Source: Colocasia esculenta (Eukaryota > Streptophyta > Magnoliopsida > Alismatales > Araceae). From it: a DNA stretch of 64,000 nt. Of the stretch, positions 34,380 through 44,744 are shown one piece after another. The DNA lies in contig CM024766.1 of NCBI GenBank assembly GCA_014218235.1, forward strand, positions 24,029,346 through 24,093,345. The letters run 5' to 3'. Under the pieces are notes generated by a model, which made no database searches, was not told the DNA's origin, and saw only the letters and a list, made by a program, of their open reading frames with translations. The translations under genes and the position numbers were made by a program. Numbering within the stretch: position 1 is the first letter of the stretch; every line of letters starts with the position of its first letter.

Positions 34380-35835
34380 ATGAAGAGGAGTTATTCAGCG
34401 TTTGCAGAGGACATCCCTCCTTATTCCGGCCCAAAAGCTGCTTGGGACTCGTACGCCGATCTGAAGCAGCTCTCCGCCATCCCGGGGCATATCTACACGC
34501 GTCCGGAGCTCAAAGTAAGTGGCCTTTCTCTCCCTAAATTCTAAACTTTCTGCACTGTGTTCTATTTTGCTCTGTTTTGCTCTTCTCTTTTCTCCTCCGT
34601 CTTTTTTTCATGTTTCATCTTATACTTCAGATCCTCCCCGGCCAACGGCGGTTTTCAACGGTGCCATGGCTGGTGCCTATGCTCGAGCTACTGCCGCCGA
34701 CGTCTATCGACCACTTGAAGGAGTGGGGGCTGTCCACTGTCTTTGTGCTGGCCAAGAATTACAACAAGCTAGTGCACGTGTGGGAAAGTGTCACGGCTAT
34801 GGCGGAGCTGTGGCATCCGCAAACCAACTCGTTCATCTTCCCCGAGTTTGAAGCAACGATCCTTTTGGAAGAATTGGAGATCATGCTTGGCCTCCCACGC
34901 TATCAAAGGGGGGAAGAACCGACAATCTCCTACACCGTGGAGCAAATCAACTCATGGAGCATCTTGGCATATATCACCACAAAGAAAAACGACCTCTACT
35001 CCATGACGAGCGGTATGCACGTCCACCTCCTTCCAATCGCACAGTGGATTACCTCTCAGTGTAAACGGAAGACCACGAACTACACCGCCATTGCCAAGGC
35101 AGCCGCCATATGCATTTGCGGCGTCATACTCTTCCCGAATCTGACGGCGCCATCTCTTTTGGCAACCTTAGCATTATTGACTCCATTTCTGAAGGTATGA
35201 AAATTGGGCAAGCTGTCTTGGGTTTTCTGTATGCTGGCCTGACTTCTGCAGCGCTCGGTGGTCCTTTCTATGGATCGGTCATCGCCCTCGAGCTATGGAT
35301 GGGGATGCATATCCAATTCCAGGCAGTGGAGGACCTGACCACGGAGTGCAAGACAATGCTGAACCACCCGCTGGCATATGTGGGTGGACGACTTCACATG
35401 AGCATTCGGGCTTGGTGCAAAACGGCTCAAGTGAAGGGCATACAATCATAGCGCAAGTACCTCCGAAGTTTGACAGTGGCGGATTTTAACATGCGCCCCC
35501 AATTCATGCATGGTCGGATAATCCACCTCCCTCAACGTACCGGGCTCGCCTTGAGGCTGTTGGGCAACGAAGCGCTAGTCTCCTACAACCCGGACCGCTG
35601 CTACCTCCAATGCGGTGCGGCTCGGATGGTAGTTCCGCTCCTCTCGCACTTCCTGCCTATCCAAGAGAGGAAGAGGGGCGATGTACAAGACGAGCGCGAC
35701 ATGCGTAGCGTCGTCGTCCACTGGGAAGGATGCGCGATGAGCGCGATTCAAGCCGAGGTGGAGGAAGATGATGATGTAATCAAGGAATACGTTGAAGCTT
35801 TGAAGAAACATCAGCCAGTGACGGGGACCAATTGA
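34380..35835 (+). pseudogene. Antisense gene A: two-exon plant mobile domain/DUF7745-like gene
   Basis: Exon 1 is 34380-34514 (45 codons, MKRSYSAFAEDI). Intron 34515-34630 has GTAAGT at the donor and a pyrimidine run before CAG. Exon 2 starts at 34631 in the same phase. The exon 2 protein has ELWHPQTNSFIFPEFEATIL and LEIMLGLPRYQRG, the 'Trp-x-Pro-x-Thr ... Phe-x-Phe ... Leu-Gly-Leu-Pro' signature of plant mobile/aminotransferase-like domains, then a helical part (IGQAVLGFLYAGLTSAALGG) typical of the second half. The full product would be about 445 residues. A one-base frameshift near 35130-35140 and a TAG at 35449-35451 break it; the frame then runs to a TGA at 35833. A polyadenylation signal AATAAA lies at 35942. 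The cell role of this domain family is not settled (MAIN-like members act in meristem and genome maintenance). Family placement is by motif only. Confidence 0.75.
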
Positions 35836-36257
35836 CTTGACTTGACTTGACTTATAGACAAGATGGTAGATAGGGAAGAACTTGATAGCGTTGTTTGATA
35901 GTTAGAAAGAATTAGAGCATGTAATGATTTGAAATTGTATGAATAAAACTGAATCTTTCCTACAAACGCAAGGGCTCTGTTGATGACGCGACAGTCAGAG
36001 GTGTCGCCTTCATGTCGCGGCCAAGCGGGGTGTCGCGACTCTGTCGCGGCGACCAAGAGGGACGCGACATGAACCCCGCCCACTGTGTCGCATCAAGAAC
36101 CGACTCATTCAAAAAACAAACGGCCCCCTCCTTCCCCCTTTCCAGCTTTCAAGCACTCAAATCTCCCTATCTCTGAACCTTCCCCTCTTCCCACGATCTT
36201 GCATTAATCTCCCCTGCTTGCTAGCTCACAAACTTACCTAAATCAACCCCCATTGCG
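35836..36257. other. Spacer between antisense genes A and B
   Basis: Starts with four copies of GACTT (35833-35852) and contains AATAAA at 35942-35947, the likely gene A polyadenylation signal. A dense run of GTCGCGAC-type words follows at 35980-36095, then a C/T-rich stretch (36120-36200) of the kind seen near plant transcription starts, before the gene B ATG. No clear TATA box is visible. Confidence 0.55.
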
Positions 36258-39094
36258 ATGGAAGGAGGAAAAGAAACCGGTGAGGGTTCATTGCGGAGGA
36301 AGCGTCAAGTGGAGCGCCAGAGCTCTCTGCGGCGCGTAGAGGAGCCTCCGGTCGAGGGGGAGGTGCCCGAGGTCGACATGGAAGAGGAGGAGGAGGAGAC
36401 GGCTCCGATCATGAACGTGGAGGAGGAGCGGAAGAAACGGGCCAAGGCGATGAAAATGGTAAGTATATCGACCCCAAATCCTTGTATGGGTGTAGAAAGA
36501 TGGTAGACGGAGCCCCTGGAGGGCAAATGTAGGGCGAAACACCCAAGAAAAAGAAGATCAAACAAAGAGGGCTCCGGCCGGTTTGATCCTAAAATCACGT
36601 CAGCCCGATCCGCCGCGACATCGCGACCATGTCGCGGCGTTACTGGCCGACGCGACCTTATCGCGGCCTTGATAGGTGACGCGATAAGGTCGCGGTACCC
36701 CGCACCGACGCGACAAGGTCGCGGCCACCATAGCTACCGCGACTCCGCCCGAACACACAAAATAGGCTTTAACTGAACTTGAATGTATCTTGCAGGGTGA
36801 GATGAGGGCCCGAGTGTCTTGGACACTAGTGCTGGCTGTCTTCCTAGCCTTCCCCCCTTTTCAGCGAGAGCGGGTAGAGGAGATGGGATTCGGAGAGATC
36901 CTTAGGATGGGGAGGATGAGGGTGGATCCAGCCCTTACCCAGGCTCTGCGGAGCAGATGGGATACAGAGGCGACTGCCTTTGCATTCCCATGGGGGCACA
37001 TGATCCCCAGTATGGAGGATGTGAGCCGGATCACAGGGCTCAGGGTTTACGGGGGACCGGTGAGCGGCTATACCTATCCCTACTACCATGAGTTAGCCGA
37101 GCAACTCCTAGACCTCCCGGTAGAGCGTAGGTCCTCCCTAGGCCTAGGGTAGCATTACAGGAGAGTCTGGGTTTGCATGAGGCAGGGAAGAATGCCAGGG
37201 AGAATGAGGATGAATACCTCGAGAGGCTATCCAGGGTCAGCCGGAGAGAGTTGGCGAGTGAGCCCGGGCAGCAGGCGGACTTGGACTTGCGTCGCTTTCT
37301 CGTTCTCTTTCTTGGTAGACTTTTGTTTGCCACGAGAGGTGACGCAGTCCACTGCCGCTTCCTGCCCTTGCTGGAGGACCTAGGTGAGGTAGGGGGGTAT
37401 GCTTGGGGAGCAGCCTTTCTAGCGCACCAGTTCGACGGCTTGAGCGCCTCAGAGCGGCAGACGTCTACGAGCGGTTTCTACCCCTTCCTTCAGGTACACC
37501 TTCTTCTCTAACCCTTCTGGAATTAAACTGCATTTGCTTAAACTGCCATCTGACTTGTCTTTCCTCTTGCAGGTTTGGGCCTATCTATACCTCCCAGCCC
37601 TGGGGAGAGGGGATCTCACACGGCCGGGCCTCGTGCCCATTCCACGCCGTTGGGACTCTCGCCAAGACACCCGCCACCTTGCTGACCAGCTGGAGCGCTT
37701 GCAGGAGGCCATCGACAGCTACCCTTACCTAGATGTAAGTACCCTTAATCTTTTGCTTTGCATAAATTATCTGCTTGATTCAATTGCCTAATGACTGATC
37801 AGATTTGCCCTTTTTGCAGGTGGTTTGGCAGCCATACTTGGGGGAGGGTGATGAGGGACAGCCTTGGTTAGTGTAGGCCCGCCCATACTTCGGTAGGTCG
37901 GTGTGGTTGCATGCGCTAAACCTTGTGCTACCTCTTCACTTGCACCTTTGCCGGCGCTCCCTCGGGCTTCGACGGAGTGTCGTGGAGTTCCCCGTCCGGG
38001 ACCATTTTCACCGACCGGGTCGGAGCTTTTGGGGACTTCACGACACGACAGATTGGCGTGAGCGGGCGCGAGAGCAAATTGAAAACTGGGAGCGCAAGGT
38101 CAAGGCGGTCAAGTCAGACACGACCACTGACAATGCCTACCTCTAGGCGTAGGCCTTGAAGTATGGAGAAAAGGTATACAAGAGCGCCCGACACCAGGTA
38201 AAACTCCTAAACCACGGCTCAATGAATTTGGATTTACGGAATAGAACTGATGATTTGGCAATGCATTGCAGGTGGATGTAACTGGCGAGATTGCATCGCT
38301 CCGAGCCCTGCTTCACTCGGCGGTGCAAGATCGGGAGGCAGCTCAGAGGCAGGCGGCGGAGCTGGTAAGTACCCACCCCCAACTTCAACTTTTAATCTAA
38401 CTCGAGTAGATTTTGGAAACTGACATGCCTTTTGTGCGCAGCAGAGAGAGTTGGAGAGAGTGAGGGGCACCGGAGCAGGCGGTGCCTCCTCCTCTCGGAG
38501 TGCAGGGGACTCTCCATCGCTTTTGGAGGCCCAGCTGGCAGGGGTGGTACTGAGAGCCGAGGAGGCTCAGAGGCACTTGGAGGAGCGGGTAAGTGTAATG
38601 GAATTCCTGCTTGATCATTTTTAGCAATTGATTGTTGACTGATTTTCTTTTCGATGCAGGAGAGAGATTTGGAGCTCACCACAGAGCACGCCATGGATCT
38701 CCAGGGTCAGAGGGACCAGTTCCGAGGAGAGAGGGACCAGCTGCGCACCCGGGCGGAGGCGGCCGAGGCGCAGGTCGCGGAGGCGACGAGGGAGCTGGCG
38801 GCGTTGCGTGCACAGAGGCCGCCAGGAGACCAGGAGGAGATCATCCGGCTGCGGGCGAAGCTGCTGGCGCAACAGACGTTGGCACGGGGCCTTCAGCAGA
38901 TCGTGACGGATATAGGCCGTTCACATAGCAGGAGCCGGAGCGGTGCGAGTATCAGCAGGGCGACCGGTGCCTCTGTCGGACAGTATTTGGTAGGTTCCTC
39001 CAGCAGGCGGAGGAACGAGGAGGAGGAGAGGCGCCGGCAGGGTGAGGGTAGTGCCCAGGATGGCAGAGGTGGTGATGCTACCACCTCTAGATAG
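36258..39094 (+). pseudogene. Antisense gene B: seven-exon PMD/MAIN-like gene with coiled-coil tail
   Basis: Exons: 36258-36458, 36796-37493, 37573-37734, 37820-38197, 38272-38364, 38442-38588, 38660-39094. Every junction is GT-AG and phase 0. Exon 1 is acidic with basic clusters (RRKRQVERQ). Exon 2 holds the PMD core (RSRWDTEATAFAFPWGHMIP, then EDVSRITGLRVYGGPVSG) and LGEVGGYAWGAAFLAHQF. Exon 3 gives VWAYLYLPALGRGDL; exon 4 has LHALNLVLPLHLH and DTTDWRERAREQIENWERK, matching the C-terminal half of MAIN-like proteins. Exons 5-7 are rich in Glu, Arg, Gln and Leu heptads, ending in a Ser/Arg-rich tail. Breaks: one base lost near 37145 and TAG stops at 37874, 38144 and 38150, all likely Gln positions. 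The intact product would be about 700 residues. Intron 1 contains a dense block of GTCGCGAC-type words (36600-36750). Confidence 0.82.
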
Positions 39095-40359
39095 GAGGGA
39101 GGGATCCGGGGAGAGTGGCGGCAGACAGTGAGGAGACTTGTGAGCCACCTCCCCCTTATCTATGTACATGTTGTTTATAGCTTAGCGCAGCTTTTATTTT
39201 CATGTCAGTATTTGTGATAAATGAATGGTTTTGTGATTCACACGAGTGAGAGGTGAGTTTCAAACAAGCGAGAGAGACAGAGTGTTGTGAGTGTGACGTT
39301 GTACTTGCTTTTGAAATGTCTGCTCCTGCATACACTTAGAAGAACAAGTTAGATCTGTTCTTAGGCTCAGCCCCTTGCACTAAAATGATAAGATCTAACT
39401 CCGTAATTGTCAAGGGACTGAGCCTTATTAAATAAGCGAAAAGAGAATGAAAATAATGCATGCTAAAGAAAAGCGATATGTACACACATTTTTTTTTGAT
39501 TTTTTTTTGAAAGATTTCTGATAATTATATTATTTTTTTGGGTTTTGGGAATCTTTTGATTTTTTTGGATTTTTTGAAATTTTGATTTTTTTTTTTTTTG
39601 AGATTTTTTTATTTTTTTGAAATTTCTTTTGATAACAACATTTCTTAATCTTGAGCGATTAGCCCTGAGCTTGACCTCCATCTCACTTTGGCGAATAAGG
39701 TTTATGTGCAACGCATATTCGTCTTAGGTTTGCTAAGATATCTTGCCCCTGGGATGTCAATGTTCCAACATAGACCAAGCGTAGGGATTCTTTGGTCATT
39801 TTAGGGATGACAGGAATAATATAAATGTGATAAGACTTAATCTCGGGGTCGGGGTTACTGGCTTGTAAAAACTTGCAACGCGTATGCCACATGTGAGATT
39901 CATCTGTTGTCCAGGGACTTTAGGGCCACAGTATCTTCTTCTTTTTTGGGGGGCATGCGTGCGACCGGGCTCAAGGGCGTCTCGCGGGGAACTGTACTGC
40001 CACTCTTTAATATGCCCCTTCATTTTATCATTTTGTCACTTTATTTTTGTGCTATATATATTTTTTCTTTTAGAACTGCCCGTCCCTCTTTGAGACTTCA
40101 AACACATGGTTTACACTGTTGCACGTCTACAGGCTAGCCTCCCCCTTGCCCCTAGACCTCGTCCGAGTAAGGAGAGAATTGACCTTTGCTTCCCTGAACA
40201 AGGGCTAAGCGAGAACACCATACATGAAGGGGAAATGACCTTAGGTCACCGTGCTGAGTATGCGATTGAGCATAAATATTATTCTGCCAGTAGGAGAGGG
40301 AGTGAGACACTTGGCAAATGGCTACCTATCAATTAGTGTTGTTATCAAAAGACTGTTTA
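39095..40359. other. E2 spacer between gene B and integrase
   Basis: Downstream of gene B an AT-rich stretch (39160-39240) could hold its 3' end (ATAAAT near 39214), without a canonical AATAAA. A T-rich tract lies at 39488-39630. The short open frames at 39683-40336 show nothing recognisable. Confidence 0.55.
39488..39630. repeat. T-rich tract right of the antisense genes
   Basis: Irregular runs of 5-16 T separated by GA, GGA and GAAA, resembling the tract at 33885-33942. Confidence 0.85.
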
Positions 40360-41729
40360 TCAAGGGTAGAATCTTTTAAGATATAATCCATTCCATGGGA
40401 GAGAGAGTTCATCGCCATCGGCATTAACTAGCCTATACGTGTTTCCCGGGTACACTTCTTTAACGACGTACGGCCCATCCCAGTTTGCTCACAATTTGGA
40501 CCTTGGACCTCCAGGTTTTATGAAAATTCGCTTCAAAACCATGTCTCCTTCTTGAAATTTACGCTCAATCACTTTCTTTTGAAAGATCTTGAGAGTCTAT
40601 TTTGATATGAAAGCACATGATCGGCTATCGCTAGACGCCGTTCATCTAAGAGTTCTAGTTGTGTAAGTAACGCCTCTCGATGTTCATCGGGATTAAGTTC
40701 CTTGTCCAACTAAATTCTTAGCGAAGGGATAAGGATCTCGTGTGAACATACCGCTTCCATTCCGTATGTAAGTGAGAAAGGAGTTTGCCCCGTGGGCGTG
40801 CGGACGGAGGTGCAGTAGGCTCACAAAGCCTCAATTAGCTTTTCTGGCCAATCAGCGAATTTATTAGACTCACAAGTTTTCTTCAGAATTTTCAAAAGTG
40901 TTTTGTTTGTGGCTTCAGCCTGGCCATTACCCTGTGGATAATACGGAGACGAATGATGCAAGGAAATATTGAATCTCTTGCATAGGTCTTGAAGCTCTTG
41001 GGATATGAACTGGGGTCCATTGTCGGTGATGAGGCTGCCTGGTACTCCAAACCGCGTAATGATGTTCTTCATGATGAATCCACAGACGGTCGAGCCTTTG
41101 ATTTCTGCAAATGCTTCTGCTTCGGCCCACTTGGTGAAATACTCAGTAGCAGTGAGGATGAAGGATTTTTGTTTTATCTGAGCATTAGGATCACCAAGGG
41201 GCCCGATGATATCAAAGGCCCACATGGAGAAAGGCCAAGGAGAAGATAGTGGATGCAAAGAGGAAGACGGAGCATGGATTTTATCAGCATGGATTTGGCA
41301 TTTGACATACCTACGAATGTAGGCGGCACAGTCCTCTTCTAAGGTTGGCCAGTAGTAGCCCTGCCTAAGGATCTTCTTGGCTAACATTTGACCATTCACA
41401 TGCCCTCCGCATTCACCAGAGTGGGATCCTTCCACTATTTTCCAAGCCTCTTCATCTGTCACACATCTAAGGAGCATTCCATTTAGAGCGCGTCTGTAAA
41501 GAACTTCACCAATGAGGGTATACTTTAATGCCGCTCTACAGATAGCTCGCCTATCTTCTGCTTCAGCTTCTTCTGGGAGGGTACCGTCTCTGCAATATTG
41601 TTCAATCTCATGGTACCACGGCCTCTCTTCTTCCATAAATTCTTCTAATTCAAAAAGCAATAACTCCTTTGCCTCTTTCTTCTCTGCCTTCAGAACTAGA
41701 GAGCTCCTAAGGTTTAAGAACCAAGGATC
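40360..41729 (-). pseudogene. E2 integrase
   Basis: Reads from 41729 down to a TGA at 40360-40362, with the usual Tat end (NGLYLKRFYP). The zinc-binding region has HSGECGGHVNGQMLAKKIL and YVKCQIHA: the first Cys of the normal CxxC pair is Tyr, a change a single G-to-A would cause. The catalytic core is intact: Asp in WAFDIIGPLGDP (about 41200), Asp in LITDNGPQFIS (about 41020) and Glu in YYPQGNGQAEATNKT (about 40925). TGA at about 40818 sits at a Trp position (EAL-x-AYCTSVRTP); further stops lie near 40711 and 40494. There is no chromodomain, as expected for Tat. E1 reaches the window edge just before this domain. Confidence 0.93.
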
Positions 41730-42173
41730 CTAAGTTGAGGGAGCTTCTAACCTCTGAACAGTGATGGTCTCAGCATTACGGCTGAGAGGGAAGGAGAGAG
41801 ATGAAGCTAATGATGCCAGAGCATCGGCCAGAATGTTCTGAGAGCGAGGAGTGTGAATGTAGATAAGTTGACGGAATTGCTTGGCCAGGAGCGTGACCAG
41901 ATCTTGATAAGGCTTGAGCTTGGGGTCAAGGGTGCAATAGGTAGAAAGGACTTGCCGAAGAACGAGCTGAGAATCTCCTATGATCTTGAGGTGACGCGCG
42001 CCTAAGAGGTAGGCAAGCTTAAGACCAGCTAGGAGAGCCTCATACTCGGAGATATTATTGGTGGCGTAGAACTGGAGTTGATAAGCCAAAGGAATGGTGA
42101 TCCCTTCTGGGGTGAGCAAGACAGCACCTATGCCCCGTCCCCTAGAATTGAGAGCTCCATCGAAGTGGAGTGA
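41730..42173 (-). pseudogene. E2 second (archaeal-type) RNase H
   Basis: An extra RNase H between the classical RNase H and integrase, the diagnostic gain of the Tat lineage. Motifs: FDGALNSRG (first Asp), ATNNISEYEALLAGLKLAY (Glu), KIIGDSQLVLRQVL (Asp), NILADALASLASSL (last Asp). A TAG at about 42171-42173 (Trp in E1: DPFWSLHFDG) separates it from the preceding frame and a TAG at about 41730 (Gln in E1) ends it. Confidence 0.9.
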
Positions 42174-42809
42174 CTAGAAGGGATCATGAGAGACAAGTGA
42201 TAGGTTTTCATCGGGGAATTCCTCTTGAACCGTATCACTATGAGGAAGAGGGAGGTGAGCAAGGTGCTCAGCAATGGCATACCCCTTGATGGCTTTCTGA
42301 ACAATAAAGGAGATATCAAACTGAGAGAGGAAACTTTGCCAGCGTGCCAATCTGTCGGCGAGGACTGGCTTTTCCAGGAGATACCTAATAGGGTCCATTC
42401 TAGAAATCAAACTCACCTTATGAGCTAGGAAGTAGTGCTTCAATTTCTGCACTACCCAGACTAGAGCTGCACAGGTTTTCTCCATTGTGGTGAGTTTGAG
42501 CTCGACAGGATTGAAGAGCCTAGATAGGTAATAGACTGCCCTTTCTTTGCCAGATTCATCATGCTGAGCAAGGACAGCTCCTAGGGAGTCCTCAATTGTT
42601 GACAGATATAGGATTAAGGGTTTCCCAGGGATGGGTGCCTGAAGCACGGGCGGATTCATAAGATAACTCTTGAGCTCATCGAAGGCCTCTTGGCACTTAT
42701 CGTTCCATTCAAAAATGACTCCTCCTCTAAATAGTTCGTAGAAAGGACGGCATCTTTGGGAGTGCTGAGATATGAACCTCCTTATAAACTGCAGCCGACC
42801 AATCAAACC
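42174..42809 (-). pseudogene. E2 classical RNase H
   Basis: Contains LIGRLQFIRRFISQHSQRC (RT thumb/connection), LYLSTIEDSLGAVLAQHDES, MEKTCAALVWVVQKLKHYF and RMDPIRYLLEKPVLADRLAR. In Tat elements this first RNase H often lacks some catalytic residues and acts as a tether; the usual first Asp block reads STIEDS here, so activity is doubtful. It is split from RT by a TAA at about 42808-42810, where E1 has an Arg CGA codon. Confidence 0.88.
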
Positions 42810-44534
42810 TTAAAGCTCAGATATGTTCTTTGGAGGAGGCATCTCATTAATTGCCATGACCTTGTGTGGGTCTATTTGAATCCCCCGTTTACTAACTATG
42901 AAGCCTAGCAATTTTCCTGAGGAAACTCCAAACACGCACTTCTTTGGATTCATCTTCAATTGATATTCTTGTGCGCGACGGAATACTTTGGAAAGCACGG
43001 AGGAATGCTCTCTTCGGGTCTGCGACTTCACCACGATATCATCCACGTAAACCTCAACATCAATATGTATCATGTCGTGGAAGATAGCTAACATTGCTCT
43101 TTGATAAGTGGCGCCGGCATTCTTCAGTCCAAACGGCATGACCACATAGAAATATGTTCCCCATGGGGTGGTGAAGGAGGTCTTCTCTTGATCCTCCGGG
43201 GCTAGACGAATTTGATTATAGCTGGAATACCCATCCATGAATGATAGAGTTTCGAACCCTGCTGTGTTATCGATCAAGACATCCAAATGAGGTAACGGGA
43301 AATCGTCCTTTGGACATGCCTTATTCAAATCCCAGAAGTCTATGCAGAAACGCACTCTTCCGTCCTTCTTCATCACTGGGATAATGTTTGCCACCCACAA
43401 AGGATAGAGGACTACACGAATGAACTTGGCTTTGTGTAGCTTATCAATCTCCTCTTTCATCTTCAAAGCAATGTGGGGGAGGAATCTCCTTAGCTTTTGT
43501 TTGACAGCAACTGCCCCTGACTTCAAGATCAACCTATGTTCTACCAGATTGGGGTCAATGCCGGGCATGTCATCGTAGGACCAGGCAAACGAATCCTTGA
43601 ACTCCCTCAACATTTCTATGAGTACTTCTTCTTCTTCGGGAGGGAGATTAGAGGCTATGGTTAAGAACCTGGGGTCCTCTTCTGTTCCCCCGTTTACCTC
43701 TTTAGTGGGTTCATCGACTGCTGAGGTAGGTTCATCGAATCTCCTCATACCACTATCATACGCCTCCGCAGCATCCTCTATCTCACCATCATTCTCATCT
43801 AATGGGTCCTCTTCGGCTATAATTTCATATATCCCAAAGCCATCGTCTAGACCTTCCTCTATAGGTATCTCCTCTAAGTTCAAAACCACTGCTTCTTGGA
43901 TGAACTCTTCGACAGCTAGAAGAGTGTCACACCTTTGAACCAGATCAAGCAGGTACCTTCGGGGTATGCCACTACCCTTCTTCTTCCTAGATGGGGATGG
44001 GGACCTACTAGAACCTACCCCTGAACTTAAGCTAGATTTGATATTTACAGGAGGCTCTGGAGAAGCGTCCAGAGGTTTATTGGAACGAAAAACAAAGGGT
44101 GCGGCAGAGCCGCGAAGGTCCTCCGATGGGACTAGAGGAGGAAGCGGGCCACCCGAGGTCAGGGTGCCGGCAACAGCATCGGGGTGTAAGGGAGCAGAAG
44201 GCCCCTCACCTGAATCGCTCGAAATGGCCATGTCTGGCCACCAGGTGAAGGCGTGAATTGAGTGAAAGAAGGACGACGATCGCTGCCAGGGAGCAGATGT
44301 GACGGGGATCACCGTCGAGAGCAGGAGAAAGCAGGGAGGTGACGGGGATCGCCGTCGGGAGCAGGAGCTGGAGGGAAGTGACGGGGATCGCCGTCGGGAG
44401 CAGGAGTAGGAGGGAGGTGACGGGGATCGCCGTCGGGAGTAGGAGCAAGAGGGAAGTGACGGGGATCGCCGTCGGGACCAGGAGCAGGAGCAGGAGGGAG
44501 GTGACGGGGATCGCCGTCGGGAGCAGGAAGACAC
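42810..44534 (-). pseudogene. E2 reverse transcriptase with Ser/Arg-repeat N-terminal extension
   Basis: The open stretch of 574 codons begins in the minisatellite, which in this frame encodes repeated SRRRSPSPP units (44300-44530). A Pro/Ser-rich and then acidic linker follows (DAVAGTLTSGGPLPP, EEDPLDENDGEIEDAAE). RT proper starts near 43560 with MPGIDPNLVEHRLI, then PLWVANIIPVMKKDGRVRFC, SFMDGYSSYNQI and the catalytic YVDD at 43038-43049. The start codon is uncertain: RT is normally released from a longer Gag-Pol, and in Ogre-type relatives an intron is removed just before RT. This is the best preserved sense gene of the element. Confidence 0.9.
44301..44518. repeat. Hairpin minisatellite, unit core GACGGGGATCGCCGTC (E2 copy)
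   Basis: Cores at 44301 (one change), 44341, 44380, 44419, 44458 and 44503, that is 40, 39, 39, 39 and 45 bases apart. Spacers are GGGAGCAGGAG-type repeats. More regular than the E1 array, so recently homogenised. The spacing is a multiple of three in the middle copies, keeping the SRRRSPSPP frame open. Confidence 0.9.
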
Positions 44535-44744
44535 ACATTTTTTTTTTTTAAAGAAAACATTAAACTAACTCGGGAGGCTTCTGGAGAAGGATAGAACCGA
44601 GACATTAAAGAGGATGGTGAAGAAGGTTGAAGGGCGGAGTAACGCTTCTACAGCATCGGGGGTGAATTGGAGAATGAGGGGAGGAGATAAGGGAATGGAA
44701 TTGAAATTATGGACAAAGACGGATGAAACGAAGTGACTGAAAGA

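Noticed and set aside
36258..39094. Gene B as an ordinary host gene at its native locus
   Set aside because: It lies between the integrase and 3' LTR of a single element with matching LTRs and target duplication; it could only be native if E2 were an assembly artefact.
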